A stretch of 64,000 bases of DNA, taken from assembly GCF_019195395.1 (NCBI RefSeq), contig NZ_CP078067.1:1627783-1691782 (forward strand), written 5' to 3'. The notes under the pieces were generated by a model. It saw only the letters and a list, made by a program, of their open reading frames with translations. It was not told the origin of the DNA and did no database searches. The position numbers were made by a program, and so were the translations under genes. This document shows positions 26,704-35,398 of this stretch, piece by piece (within the stretch, counting starts at the first letter, position 1; each line of letters begins with the position of its first letter). The stretch comes from Kaistella faecalis (GTDB lineage: Bacteria > Bacteroidota > Bacteroidia > Flavobacteriales > Weeksellaceae).

Positions 26704-26711
26704 TAAATTTG
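26704..26711 (+). promoter_or_regulatory. -7 element directly before the HAD gene
   Basis: TAAATTTG ends 6 bases before the ATG at 26718, so a transcript from it would be almost leaderless. The nearest upstream TTG is 24 bases away, slightly long. Confidence 0.4.
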
Positions 26712-26717
26712 TGCTGT

Positions 26718-27413
26718 ATGAAAATTCAGCACATTTTTTTTGATCTCGATAATACGCTTTGGGATCACCGCAGAAACGCTTATCTAACCCTAAAAGATAT
26801 ATTTACCCGGGAAAACGTACAGGAAAAATATAACCTTGGCTTCGAAGATTTCCATAAAGAATATTTTACGATCAACGAGAGACTTTGGGCGCAGATCCGC
26901 GATGGCGAAATCGATAAAGAATATCTGAGAAAACACAGGTTTTACGATTCTTTTCTTTTTTTTGGGATTGATGATTTCGAACTGTCACAAACCCTCGAAA
27001 ATAATTTTCTTGATGAAATTCTTAATTATAATGATCTGGTAGAAGGGGCTTTCGAACTTCTGGAATATCTTTCCGAGAAGAAATATAAACTTCATATCCT
27101 TTCCAATGGTTTTAAGGAGGTCACTTACCGAAAATGTGAACTTTCGGGCATTAAAAATTATTTTGAAACCATTACGAGTGCCGATGAAATCAACATCCGC
27201 AAACCTCACCCGGAAGTCTATGAATACGCACTGAACAAAGCCGGCGCGCAGAAAGAAGAATCCATGATGATTGGTGACGACTGGATTGCCGATGTAGAAG
27301 GTGCAAAATCTTTTGGGTTGAAAGTGGTTTTCTTTGATGTTTTTAATGATAATTATAAGGCAGATGAAGTTACCGTTATTAAAAAGCTGGCCGAGTTAAA
27401 AACAATTTTATAA
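26718..27413 (+). CDS. HAD-superfamily hydrolase, YjjG-like
   Basis: The 231-residue phosphatase starts MKIQHIFFDLDNTLWDHRRN, which contains the catalytic DxD of motif I. Motif II is LHILSNGFK, and motifs III/IV are KPHPEVYEYALNKAG and MMIGDDWIADVEGA. It is most like the noncanonical pyrimidine nucleotidase YjjG (5'-nucleotidase). A TTG three codons upstream gives a longer frame, but the ATG fits the family. Confidence 0.9.
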   Translation: MKIQHIFFDLDNTLWDHRRNAYLTLKDIFTRENVQEKYNLGFEDFHKEYFTINERLWAQIRDGEIDKEYLRKHRFYDSFLFFGIDDFELSQTLENNFLDEILNYNDLVEGAFELLEYLSEKKYKLHILSNGFKEVTYRKCELSGIKNYFETITSADEINIRKPHPEVYEYALNKAGAQKEESMMIGDDWIADVEGAKSFGLKVVFFDVFNDNYKADEVTVIKKLAELKTIL

Positions 27414-27416
27414 TAG

Positions 27417-27452
27417 AAAAACCCTTTCAGAAACGAAAGGGTTTTGTTTTTT
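27417..27452. terminator. Bidirectional terminator between the HAD gene and trpS
   Basis: AAAACCCTTTC pairs with GAAAGGGTTTT around a 6-base loop, with T-runs on both strands. It serves the converging HAD and trpS genes. Confidence 0.88.
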
Positions 27453-27467
27453 TATGTGAAATCGGAA

Positions 27468-28436
27468 TTACATACCTAAGCTCTCGCGAACTCTCTTCAG
27501 GGTTTCTGAAGCTACTTGTCTCGTCTTGTCGGCGCCCTGTTGTAGTTTTTCATCTAACTCCGGCAGATTATTCATGTAATATGCAAATAACTCTCTTTCC
27601 TTCGCAAATCTAGTAAGGATGAGATTTAGAAGCTCCGTTTTAGCATGTCCGTAACCAAAATTTCCGGCAAGATATTTCTGCTCAAGAACGGCAGTTTCTT
27701 CAGTTGTTGCAATAAGTTTGTATATCGCGAAAATTTTGTCGGTTTCCGGATCTTTTGGTTCTTCCAGAGATTTCGAATCGGTTTCAATCCCCATCACCTG
27801 TTTTTTCAGTTCTTTTTCAGAAAGAAAAATATTAATGATATTTCCGCGGGATTTACTCATTTTCTGTCCGTCTGTTCCGGGAACATATTTGGTGTCTTCC
27901 TGAAGTTCTGCATTAGGCAAAACAAACACTTCACCCATTTGGTGATTGAATCTCGCGCCCATGTCCCGCGCCATTTCAAGGTGCTGAAGCTGGTCTTTGC
28001 CTACAGGAACCACTTCTGCATCATAAAGCAGAATGTCCGCAGCCATCAAGACCGGATAGGTAAAAAGACCGGCGTTCACATCTTCCAAACGGTCTGCCTT
28101 ATCTTTGAAAGAATGCGCTAAAGTAAGCCTCTGATATGGAAAAAAGCACGAAAGATACCATGAAAGCTCACAAACTTCGGGTATATCGCTTTGTCTGTAA
28201 AAAAAAGTCTTCTCCGTATCCAATCCGCATGCAAGCCACGCTGCAGCAATCTCGTACGTGTTTTTCTTCAGTTCAGCAGCATTTTTAATCTGGGTGAGCG
28301 AATGCATGTTTGCAATAAAGAGAAACGATTCGTTTTCAGATTTTTTCGACAGTTCGATTGCAGGAATAATTGCGCCCAAAAGGTTTCCCAAATGCGGCGT
28401 TCCTGTTGCCTGTATTCCGGTGAGGATTCGTGACAT
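27468..28436 (-). CDS. trpS: Tryptophanyl-tRNA synthetase
   Basis: The 322-residue class I synthetase has the HIGH-type motif GTPHLGNLLGAI and the KMSKS motif GQKMSKSRGNIIN. Length and order are those of bacterial TrpRS. It lies downstream of lspA behind a terminator, so it probably has its own promoter. Confidence 0.97.
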   Translation of the reverse strand: MSRILTGIQATGTPHLGNLLGAIIPAIELSKKSENESFLFIANMHSLTQIKNAAELKKNTYEIAAAWLACGLDTEKTFFYRQSDIPEVCELSWYLSCFFPYQRLTLAHSFKDKADRLEDVNAGLFTYPVLMAADILLYDAEVVPVGKDQLQHLEMARDMGARFNHQMGEVFVLPNAELQEDTKYVPGTDGQKMSKSRGNIINIFLSEKELKKQVMGIETDSKSLEEPKDPETDKIFAIYKLIATTEETAVLEQKYLAGNFGYGHAKTELLNLILTRFAKERELFAYYMNNLPELDEKLQQGADKTRQVASETLKRVRESLGM

Positions 28437-28500
28437 ATTAGTGTAAATTCTGTTTTAAATATAGGATGAATGCAGCTTTTTAAAGCCGTACAAAAATAAG

Positions 28501-28534
28501 GAAATAAAAAACTCCAGACAATTGCTGAAGTTTT
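28501..28534 (-). terminator. Terminator of lspA
   Basis: On the minus strand AAAACTTCAG pairs with CTGGAGTTTT (one G-U pair) around 7 bases and is followed by TTTATTT. Confidence 0.75.
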
Positions 28535-28544
28535 CTTTACTGTT

Positions 28545-29186
28545 TTAAAAGTCAAATCCTTCCGGAAATGCTTTCTTTCTGAAAATCAGCAGTAATACTC
28601 CGCCTACGGTTATCGCAGCATCTGCAATATTGAAAATGTATTTGAAAAATTCAATATGCTTTCCGCCGATAAGAGGCCAGCTTTCCGGCACCCACCAGTC
28701 TACAAGGGGAAAATGCAGCATATCTACCACGCAGCCCTTCATGAAATGAGAATAGCCGTTTCCGAATTCTGTAACCTTTGATATTCCCCCGTAATCGATC
28801 CAGCGGTTTACACTCTCGTCGTACATCGTACCGCTGTCGAAGATCATTCCGTAAAACATTCCGTCGATCAGATTACCAATTGCTCCGGCAAAGATCATCG
28901 CCATCGGGATTAAAAGATAATTGCTGTTGATGCCTTCCTTAAGCCATTTGCGGAAAAGATAAATCATGCCGCCGATAAGGAATATGCGTAGAATTACCAA
29001 CGCATATTTCCCAAGAAGGCCGCCAAAATGAAAGCCGTAAGCCATTCCGGGATTTTCTACAAAAGTAAGTTTGAAACCAGGTAAAACATCAACACTTTCG
29101 CCTAAATGAAAAGTGGTTTTAATGTAAAATTTAGAGATCTGATCGATTAAAAGGATGATGAAAGTGATTAATGCGATTTTCTTCAT
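28545..29186 (-). CDS. lspA: Lipoprotein signal peptidase (signal peptidase II)
   Basis: The 213-residue inner-membrane aspartyl protease cleaves prolipoproteins ahead of the lipidated Cys. Four helices are visible, and the two catalytic Asp lie in GAIGNLIDGMFYG and FNIADAAITVGG. The family is often 150-170 residues. The extra length is an insert between the two Asp motifs (about 115-180), as in other Bacteroidota. Its ATG touches the end of the DUF2683 gene, so they are coupled. Confidence 0.95.
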   Translation of the reverse strand: MKKIALITFIILLIDQISKFYIKTTFHLGESVDVLPGFKLTFVENPGMAYGFHFGGLLGKYALVILRIFLIGGMIYLFRKWLKEGINSNYLLIPMAMIFAGAIGNLIDGMFYGMIFDSGTMYDESVNRWIDYGGISKVTEFGNGYSHFMKGCVVDMLHFPLVDWWVPESWPLIGGKHIEFFKYIFNIADAAITVGGVLLLIFRKKAFPEGFDF

Positions 29187-29386
29187 TACAGATCAGTCTT
29201 TGGTTTGTCTTTAGTTTGTCTGGTTATTTTTTGGTCTTTTTTTACCGGAGTTCTGGGTTCAGATTTCTGCGGAGACTTGGTGTTTCTGGTATGAAACTTT
29301 TCATATCGGATTCCCATATCCTTCATCACGCTTTTCAACGCGTTGAGTTCCATCTGGTTTTTGGGATGAACAATTAATGATTCCAT
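29186..29386 (-). CDS. DUF2683-family small protein
   Basis: The 66-residue product starts MESLIVHPKNQMELNALKSV and continues MKDMGIRYEKF, the N-terminal pattern of DUF2683. A basic Lys/Pro/Thr tail follows. Members resemble antitoxin-like small proteins, but no toxin gene is adjacent. It overlaps lspA by one base at its 3' end and lies 8 bases after the DUF6576 gene, which suggests a dksA-like/DUF6576/DUF2683/lspA operon. Confidence 0.75.
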   Translation of the reverse strand: MESLIVHPKNQMELNALKSVMKDMGIRYEKFHTRNTKSPQKSEPRTPVKKDQKITRQTKDKPKTDL

Positions 29387-29394
29387 TTTAAGGT

Positions 29395-29637
29395 TTATTT
29401 TTTTGAAAGTTCTTCGAGGCGTTTTCTGTCTTTTTCTGAAAGATCGTTCACTCCGTTTTTGCCCATTTTAGCAAGCAGACTGTCGATTTCAATCTCGCGG
29501 TTTCTTCGTTCGGCATTGTACTGATCATCGATGGTGTAATATTTTCCTTTATTTGGGACGAATTTTTCTTTAAGAGCCCGCCGAAAAAAGTAGATGAAAA
29601 TTACTGAGACAGCAAACAAAAGGTAGAGGACCTCCAT
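29395..29637 (-). CDS. Small membrane protein with DUF6576 domain
   Basis: The 80-residue product has one N-terminal transmembrane helix (MEVLYLLFAVSVIFIYFF) and a charged tail. The C-terminal motif IDSLLAKMGKNGVNDLSEKD plus RKRLEELSKK is that of DUF6576, otherwise seen at the end of Bacteroidota rhomboid proteases. A longer frame opens 39 bases upstream, but the ATG at 29637 puts the helix at the N-terminus. Function unknown. Confidence 0.75.
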   Translation of the reverse strand: MEVLYLLFAVSVIFIYFFRRALKEKFVPNKGKYYTIDDQYNAERRNREIEIDSLLAKMGKNGVNDLSEKDRKRLEELSKK

Positions 29638-29661
29638 TCTTATTTTTTTTAGAAATGTAAA

Positions 29662-29713
29662 ATGTACAAAGTACAATGTATTTTAAGTTGAAAATACACT
29701 ATACTTTGTACAT
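29662..29713. repeat. Long interrupted inverted repeat between the DUF6576 and DksA-like genes
   Basis: ATGTACAAAGT (29662-29672) and ACTTTGTACAT (29703-29713) are exact complements. Inside them GTATTTT (29678-29684) pairs with AAAATAC (29691-29697). The whole can fold as an 18-bp interrupted hairpin. It has repetitive GTACAA units and no long T-run, so it is not a normal terminator. Confidence 0.7.
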
Positions 29714-29736
29714 ATTACTTAGTACTTTAGCTGAAA

Positions 29737-30117
29737 CTATCGCTGCAGATTTTTAGCTTCAATACTTAGTGTAGCGTGCGGAACAGCTCTCAACCGGTCT
29801 TTTCCAATTAATTTTCCTGTTACTCTGCAAATTCCGTAAGTTTTGTTTTCGATACGGATAAGTGCATTTTTCAGGTCGCGTACGAATTTTTCCTGTCTTC
29901 CGGCCAAAATTGCATTCTGCTCTTTGCTGAGGGTTTCCGCACCTTCTTCAAATGCTTTGAATGTAGGCGAAGTATCATCAGTTCCGTTGTTTTGGTCGTT
30001 GATGAAACTTTCGCGGATCAGCATTAAATCTCTTTCTGCCTTTTCTATTTTTTGCTGAATAAGTTCTTTAAACTCCTTCAGGTCACTGTCACTGTAACGT
30101 TGTCTTTCTTCTGCCAT
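29737..30117 (-). CDS. TraR/DksA-family protein (zinc-finger cysteines mostly missing)
   Basis: The 126-residue product has the coiled-coil half (about 10-75, KEFKELIQQKIEKAERDLML) and the C-terminal finger region YGICRVTGKLIGKDRLRAVP. Only one of the four zinc cysteines remains, as in many Bacteroidota relatives. DksA-type proteins bind the secondary channel of RNA polymerase and assist ppGpp control. The acidic residues at the coiled-coil tip (DDTS) are retained. It lies between ileS and the small membrane protein gene. Confidence 0.88.
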   Translation of the reverse strand: MAEERQRYSDSDLKEFKELIQQKIEKAERDLMLIRESFINDQNNGTDDTSPTFKAFEEGAETLSKEQNAILAGRQEKFVRDLKNALIRIENKTYGICRVTGKLIGKDRLRAVPHATLSIEAKNLQR

Positions 30118-30192
30118 GTTTTTTTGTTTGAAATCGTTTGTGTTTTTTAGGGTGTGAAGAATTTCGAATTCTTAATTAAATTTCCGTTTACA

Positions 30193-33100
30193 TCAAACTT
30201 TGTTTACCAATAATTTAAATTTCACGTCGTCAATTTCAATTTCATCAAAATTTGAAAGTGAATTTACAATTTCTATTTTATCTGACAATACTTCTTCCGA
30301 AATATATAGTTGATTGTTAATAAGTTCCTTTTCAAAAGGAGAGTTCGCCTCAACCTGAATGGTTATGCGGTCTGTAAGGTCGAAGTCTTTATCTTTTCTA
30401 AGATTCTGTACACGATTGATGAATTCTCTCGCAATTCCCTCTGCTTTCAGTTCGTCGGTGATCGTCAAATCCAGTGCCACAGTCATTTTTCCTTCATTGG
30501 CAACCGTCCATCCCGGAATATCTTTGGTGAAAATTTCAACATCGTCTGTTGTAATTTCATAACCTTCAATCATCATTTTTCCATCTTTTTCAAGCATAGA
30601 GATCTGCTCAGCACTCAAACCTGAGATGGCCGCGCCGACGGATTTCATGTCTTTTCCAAGCCTTGAACCTAATGTTTTAAAGTTGGGCTTAATCTGTTTC
30701 ACAATCAGATGTGAAGCTTCGTCAGCGTTGATCAGTACCAGCTCTTTCACATTAACTTCCTGTTTGATGAGTTCGGAAACGGCTAAAATCTGTGCTTCAG
30801 TCTTCGAATCCAAAACGGGAATCATTACTTTTTGAAGAGGCTGACGAACCTTTATATTTTCTTTCTTTCTCAAAGAGAAAACCATTGATGTGATCTGTTG
30901 CGCCAAATGCGTTTTTTCAACTAAATCCTGGTCGATAAGTGCTTCATCCGCTTTCGGGAAATCAGTTAAATGCACTGATTCTGCCTGATCTTTACCGGTA
31001 ATTTTATTCAGATCCTGAAACAACTGATCCATAAAGAACGGCGCAATGGGAGCCGCAATTTTAGAAACGGTTTCGAGACAAGTGTACAGAGTTTGGTAAG
31101 CTGAAATTTTATCTTCTGAATAATCACCTTTCCAGAAACGCCTTCTGCAAAGTCTTACATACCAGTTGCTTAAGTTGTCATTCACGAAGTTATTGATCGC
31201 TCTTGCAATCTTTGTTGGTTCGTAATCGTTGTAAAATTCGGTAACTTCTTTTACGAGAAGATTTAATTCAGACAAAATCCAGCGGTCAATTTCCGGACGG
31301 TTTTCAACTTCTTTTTCTGAATAATTAAATCCGTCAACATTCGCATAAAGCGCGAAGAATGAGTAAGTATTGTATAAAGTTCCGAAGAATTTACGGCGTA
31401 CTTCATCAATGCCTTCCACATCAAATTTCAGGTTTTCCCAAGGATTTGCGTTGGCAATCATATACCATCTTGTCGCATCAGGACCGTATTTCTGTAACGT
31501 TTCGAATGGGTCAACAGCATTTCCGAGGCGTTTAGACATTTTTTGTCCGTTTTTATCCAAAACCAAACCGTTCGACATCACATTTTTATAAGCAACCGAA
31601 TCAAAAACAGCTGTTCCGATGGCGTGAAGCGTATAAAACCAACCTCTTGTCTGATCAACTCCTTCCGCGATAAAATCCGCAGGGAAAGCTTTTCTTTCAT
31701 CGATCAGTTCCTTATTTTCAAACGGGTAATGAAGCTGCGCGTACGGCATAGAACCGGAATCAAACCAAACATCAATCAGATCGGATTCGCGTTTCATCGG
31801 TTTGCCGGAATCTGAAACCAAGATAATTTCATCCACAATGTTCTTATGCAAATCGATTTTCGCATAGTTTTCTTTGGACATGTTTCCGTTTTCAAATCCT
31901 TCAAAAGGATTTGTGGACATGAAACCAACGTCAATAGATTTCTGAATTTCAGTCATCAGTTCTTCAACAGATCCGATGATTATTTCTTCTTTCAAATCCT
32001 CACTACGCCAGATCGGCAACGGAATTCCCCAATATCTGGAGCGGGAAAGATTCCAGTCGTTTACATTTTCAAGCCAGTTTGCAAAACGTCCTTCACCGGT
32101 AGATTTCGGTTTCCAGTTAATGGTTTCGTTCAGTTCTACCAAACGGTTTTTCACCGCCGTCATTTTTACGAACCATGAATCCAACGGATAGTAGAGGACT
32201 GGTTTGTCGGTTCTCCAGCAATGCGGATAACTGTGAACGTATTTTTCAACTTTAAAGGCTTTGTTTTCCGTTTTTAACAGGATGGCCAGTTCAACATCCC
32301 AGGACTTTTCCGGAGCTGAACCTTCGTCGTAATATTCGTTTTTAATATATTTTCCCGCAAAAAGTTCAGGTGTATTTCCACCTGAAATAAATTTTCCCTG
32401 GAGATCAACCAAAGGCACAAGGTTGCCGTTTTCATCCTTCACCAACATTGGCGAAATACCATTCTCTTTGGCAACGCGCGCATCATCCGCACCGAAAGTT
32501 GGCGCGATGTGTACGATTCCAGTTCCGTCTTCTGTTGTAACGAAATCTCCAATGATTACTTTAAACGCATTTTCAGGATTTTCAGCCGGTAAAAACCATG
32601 GAATTAGTTGCTCATACACGGTTCCGGCAAGATCTTCACCGGTGAATTCAGCGAGAATTTGATAAGGAATTACTTTGGTTTCTGAAGTGTAATTCGCGAA
32701 ATCTTCATCGCTTCCCTCCGAATATTTTTTTCCAAAGTTCTTTTGAACCAAGACTTTAGCTAAAATAATGTTGATTGGCTCAAAAGTATATTGATTAAAA
32801 GTTTTAACCAATACATATTCAATATCTTTTCCAACAGCAAGCGCGGTGTTCGAAGGCAATGTCCATGGCGTCGTAGTCCAGGCAAGAATGTGAATCGGCT
32901 CGTGATTATTTTGGTCAAACTCTGCCCAGTGATTTACACCGCCGCAGGTTTCGTTTTCTAAATTGGTGGTTTTACCTGAATTAAGCTTTGAAGTCAATGC
33001 ATCAGCCAGTTTTTTAACCTTAAACTGTGCAACAACTGTTGTGTCTGAAACATCGCGGTAAGTCCCGGGCTGGTTGAGTTCGTGTGAACTTAAACCTGTT

Positions 33101-33660
33101 CCGGCTGCCGGCGAGTAAGGCTGAATGGTGTAGCCTTTATAAAGTAAACTTTTGTCGTAAAGCTGTTTCAGAAGCCACCAAACGGTTTCCATGTATTTTG
33201 GCTCGTAGGTGATATAAGGATCTTCCAGATCTACCCAGTAACCGATTTTTTCTGTAAGATCATTCCAAACATCGGTGTAGCGCATTACTGCATTTCTACA
33301 GGCCTGATTGTATTCTTCAACGGAAATTTTAGTCCCGATATCTTCTTTGGTAATGCCTAATTCTTTCTCCACGCCCAATTCTATTGGTAAACCATGGGTG
33401 TCCCAACCGGCTTTCCGGAAAACCTGTTTTCCGTTCTGGGTTTGGTAGCGACAGAAAATGTCTTTCAGTGCTCTTGCCATCACGTGGTGAATCCCCGGCA
33501 TTCCGTTGGCAGAAGGCGGACCTTCGTAAAAAACATACTCAGGTTTTCCCTGGCGGATTTCTACAGATTTTTTAAAGGTTTGATGCTCATTCCAGAATCC
33601 TGAAACGTTTTGAGCGACCGCGGTGAGATCTAGATTTTTATATTCGGTAAACTTCTTCAT
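30193..33660 (-). CDS. ileS: Isoleucyl-tRNA synthetase
   Basis: The 1155-residue class I synthetase has the HIGH-type segment GPPSANGMPGIHHVMARALK, the large editing domain (about 190-500, TTTPWTLPSNTALAV), and KMSKS as KMSKRLGNAVDP. The anticodon-binding and C-terminal domains complete it (DRWILSELN, then RQPLQKVMIPVL). This is the eukaryote-like or type 2 form, which lacks the C-terminal zinc finger of E. coli IleRS; the greater length fits that form. Confidence 0.97.
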   Translation of the reverse strand: MKKFTEYKNLDLTAVAQNVSGFWNEHQTFKKSVEIRQGKPEYVFYEGPPSANGMPGIHHVMARALKDIFCRYQTQNGKQVFRKAGWDTHGLPIELGVEKELGITKEDIGTKISVEEYNQACRNAVMRYTDVWNDLTEKIGYWVDLEDPYITYEPKYMETVWWLLKQLYDKSLLYKGYTIQPYSPAAGTGLSSHELNQPGTYRDVSDTTVVAQFKVKKLADALTSKLNSGKTTNLENETCGGVNHWAEFDQNNHEPIHILAWTTTPWTLPSNTALAVGKDIEYVLVKTFNQYTFEPINIILAKVLVQKNFGKKYSEGSDEDFANYTSETKVIPYQILAEFTGEDLAGTVYEQLIPWFLPAENPENAFKVIIGDFVTTEDGTGIVHIAPTFGADDARVAKENGISPMLVKDENGNLVPLVDLQGKFISGGNTPELFAGKYIKNEYYDEGSAPEKSWDVELAILLKTENKAFKVEKYVHSYPHCWRTDKPVLYYPLDSWFVKMTAVKNRLVELNETINWKPKSTGEGRFANWLENVNDWNLSRSRYWGIPLPIWRSEDLKEEIIIGSVEELMTEIQKSIDVGFMSTNPFEGFENGNMSKENYAKIDLHKNIVDEIILVSDSGKPMKRESDLIDVWFDSGSMPYAQLHYPFENKELIDERKAFPADFIAEGVDQTRGWFYTLHAIGTAVFDSVAYKNVMSNGLVLDKNGQKMSKRLGNAVDPFETLQKYGPDATRWYMIANANPWENLKFDVEGIDEVRRKFFGTLYNTYSFFALYANVDGFNYSEKEVENRPEIDRWILSELNLLVKEVTEFYNDYEPTKIARAINNFVNDNLSNWYVRLCRRRFWKGDYSEDKISAYQTLYTCLETVSKIAAPIAPFFMDQLFQDLNKITGKDQAESVHLTDFPKADEALIDQDLVEKTHLAQQITSMVFSLRKKENIKVRQPLQKVMIPVLDSKTEAQILAVSELIKQEVNVKELVLINADEASHLIVKQIKPNFKTLGSRLGKDMKSVGAAISGLSAEQISMLEKDGKMMIEGYEITTDDVEIFTKDIPGWTVANEGKMTVALDLTITDELKAEGIAREFINRVQNLRKDKDFDLTDRITIQVEANSPFEKELINNQLYISEEVLSDKIEIVNSLSNFDEIEIDDVKFKLLVNKV

Positions 33661-33731
33661 TGTCAGTCAGTTCAAATAGATTGATCCTAATTAAGTTTGC
33701 GAATATAGCAATTTCTGACGTATTTTAAGCG

Positions 33732-35189
33732 CTAATTTTCAGGTTTCGGAATGGAGATTTCTACCGTTGTTCCGCTTGCGATATTATTTTCGTGAAGATC
33801 GGTGTAAACAACACTGAAATTACCTGCGCCGAAATAATTTTTCAACATATCACGCGCGATTTCAATTCCAAGTGATTTGGTGTGCGTGCTGCGGATGGCG
33901 TTGATCTTTGCAGCTCTGTCTCTGCCGATTCCGTTGTCGGTGATTAGGATAAGAATTTTATCCGGTACTGATAATATTTCGACGCTAATTTTTTTATCGT
34001 GTACCGCCGCAATTCCGTGCAGAATGGAGTTTTCTATAAAAGGCTGCAGTACCATAGGTGGCAATCTCACCCGATCGGGATCAATATCCGGGGCTGCGTG
34101 AATCGTGAAATCTATTTTATTTTCAAACCGCAGATTTTCGATATCCATATAGAGTTTCAGCGTCTGCAATTCTTCGGTAAGGGTAAATTCCCTCAGTGAT
34201 GATGCTGCTAAACTTATTCGGATAATTTTAGAGAATTTTGTCAAATAATCTACGGCGTTTTGGGAATCGTTTTCGAGAATGTAATATTTAACAGAATTCA
34301 GTGCGTTGAAAATGAAATGAGGATTCATACGGCTCTGCAGCAGTGAAAACTTAAGGTCAGAGATTTCCTGCAGGTATTTTATCTTGTCGTTTTCTACAGT
34401 TAAGCGTTTTTCGTTTTCCCTGGTCATTTCATCTTTAAGCCGTTCATTTCTCTGCAGTTCCAAGATTAAATCTTTGTGAAAGGTTACTTTTTGCTCATGA
34501 TTTATCCTTTGTTTATGACCTAACGCCAGGGAAAATGCTATGTTTTCGATAAGCAAGCCCACGAAATAAATAAAATCACCCATTTTCCTGCTTAGATTAA
34601 GAGCAGGAATTTCGCGCACCGTTCTCTCTCCAACTATGGAACATATGAACAAGATAATCCCGCCGAAAATGATATAATATTTAAGATTGTTCTTTACTTT
34701 AGTAAGAATATAGAATGAAATTACGGTCTGCAACGTAATTAGATATATGAATGCATTTTTGTACCAATTGAAGATATGATCTAAACCATAAATTTTGTGT
34801 CCAATAAATATCAAAGCGCCTGCAATTAAAAGTACGATTACCGGAAAGACAATAATGCGGTACCATTTCCGGTTAATACTTTTAATATTTAAAAATTCCG
34901 CAAAAAAGAAAAAATAGATACAGTTGAATACGATCGTGAAAAATATTTTGGAATCGTTATCCAGACCAGCTGTTTTAGAAAGTGAAGCTACAAAGCCGCT
35001 TTCCGCAACAGGCATATAGGCAATGAACGAAAACATGGTATAGAGACTGTAAAGCAGGTAAGATTTATCTTTATTCTGCAGAAACATCCCAAGATGAAAT
35101 ACAGCAAGAAGAAGTAACCCACCCAATACCGTATACAGAATGCTGTTGTGGGCGTCCTTTTCGATAAGGGCAGTAAAAAGATCTGTCAT
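33732..35189 (-). CDS. Sensor histidine kinase, 7TM-DISM plus LytS-type kinase
   Basis: The 485-residue protein has about 7 N-terminal helices (residues 15-230), the 7TM-DISM-type sensor arrangement, then a short coiled coil. The phosphoacceptor His 291 is in MNPHFIFNALNSVKYYI (His_kinase/LytS family). A C-terminal ATPase region contains LPPMVLQPFIENSILHGI and ITDNGIGRDRAAKI. No LytTR-type response regulator gene is adjacent on either side, so it is an orphan kinase. A TTG start 21 bases upstream is possible, but ATG 35189 is used. Confidence 0.9.
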   Translation of the reverse strand: MTDLFTALIEKDAHNSILYTVLGGLLLLAVFHLGMFLQNKDKSYLLYSLYTMFSFIAYMPVAESGFVASLSKTAGLDNDSKIFFTIVFNCIYFFFFAEFLNIKSINRKWYRIIVFPVIVLLIAGALIFIGHKIYGLDHIFNWYKNAFIYLITLQTVISFYILTKVKNNLKYYIIFGGIILFICSIVGERTVREIPALNLSRKMGDFIYFVGLLIENIAFSLALGHKQRINHEQKVTFHKDLILELQRNERLKDEMTRENEKRLTVENDKIKYLQEISDLKFSLLQSRMNPHFIFNALNSVKYYILENDSQNAVDYLTKFSKIIRISLAASSLREFTLTEELQTLKLYMDIENLRFENKIDFTIHAAPDIDPDRVRLPPMVLQPFIENSILHGIAAVHDKKISVEILSVPDKILILITDNGIGRDRAAKINAIRSTHTKSLGIEIARDMLKNYFGAGNFSVVYTDLHENNIASGTTVEISIPKPEN

Positions 35190-35376
35190 GCTGTACCGGA
35201 GTTTGTTCAAAAATAGAAATTTATATCATAAAGCGTGAAATTTATTCATTTATTGCAAATTAATTTTATATTTTATCGTGCTGAGGCATTGTTCTTTCCG
35301 TCTGCATCAGCCGTTAGAAAATGCGATCATCGCAGTGAATTCAGAGCTGGTGGAAATAACATTAAAAAAAAACTTC

Positions 35377-35384
35377 TACTTTTG
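35377..35384 (+). promoter_or_regulatory. -7 element of topA
   Basis: TACTTTTG ends 14 bases before the topA ATG; the -33 region has no clear TTG. Confidence 0.35.
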
Positions 35385-35398
35385 CAAAAATTTTCTTG

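Noticed and set aside
29186-29637. The two small ORFs as a toxin-antitoxin pair
   Set aside because: DUF2683 proteins are sometimes antitoxin-like, but the neighbour is a single-span membrane protein with a DUF6576 tail and the genes are packed with lspA; no toxin fold is visible.
30157-30173. AAGAATT-tcg-AATTCTT hairpin between the DksA-like gene and ileS as a terminator
   Set aside because: The stem is short and AT-rich and no T-run follows on the minus strand.
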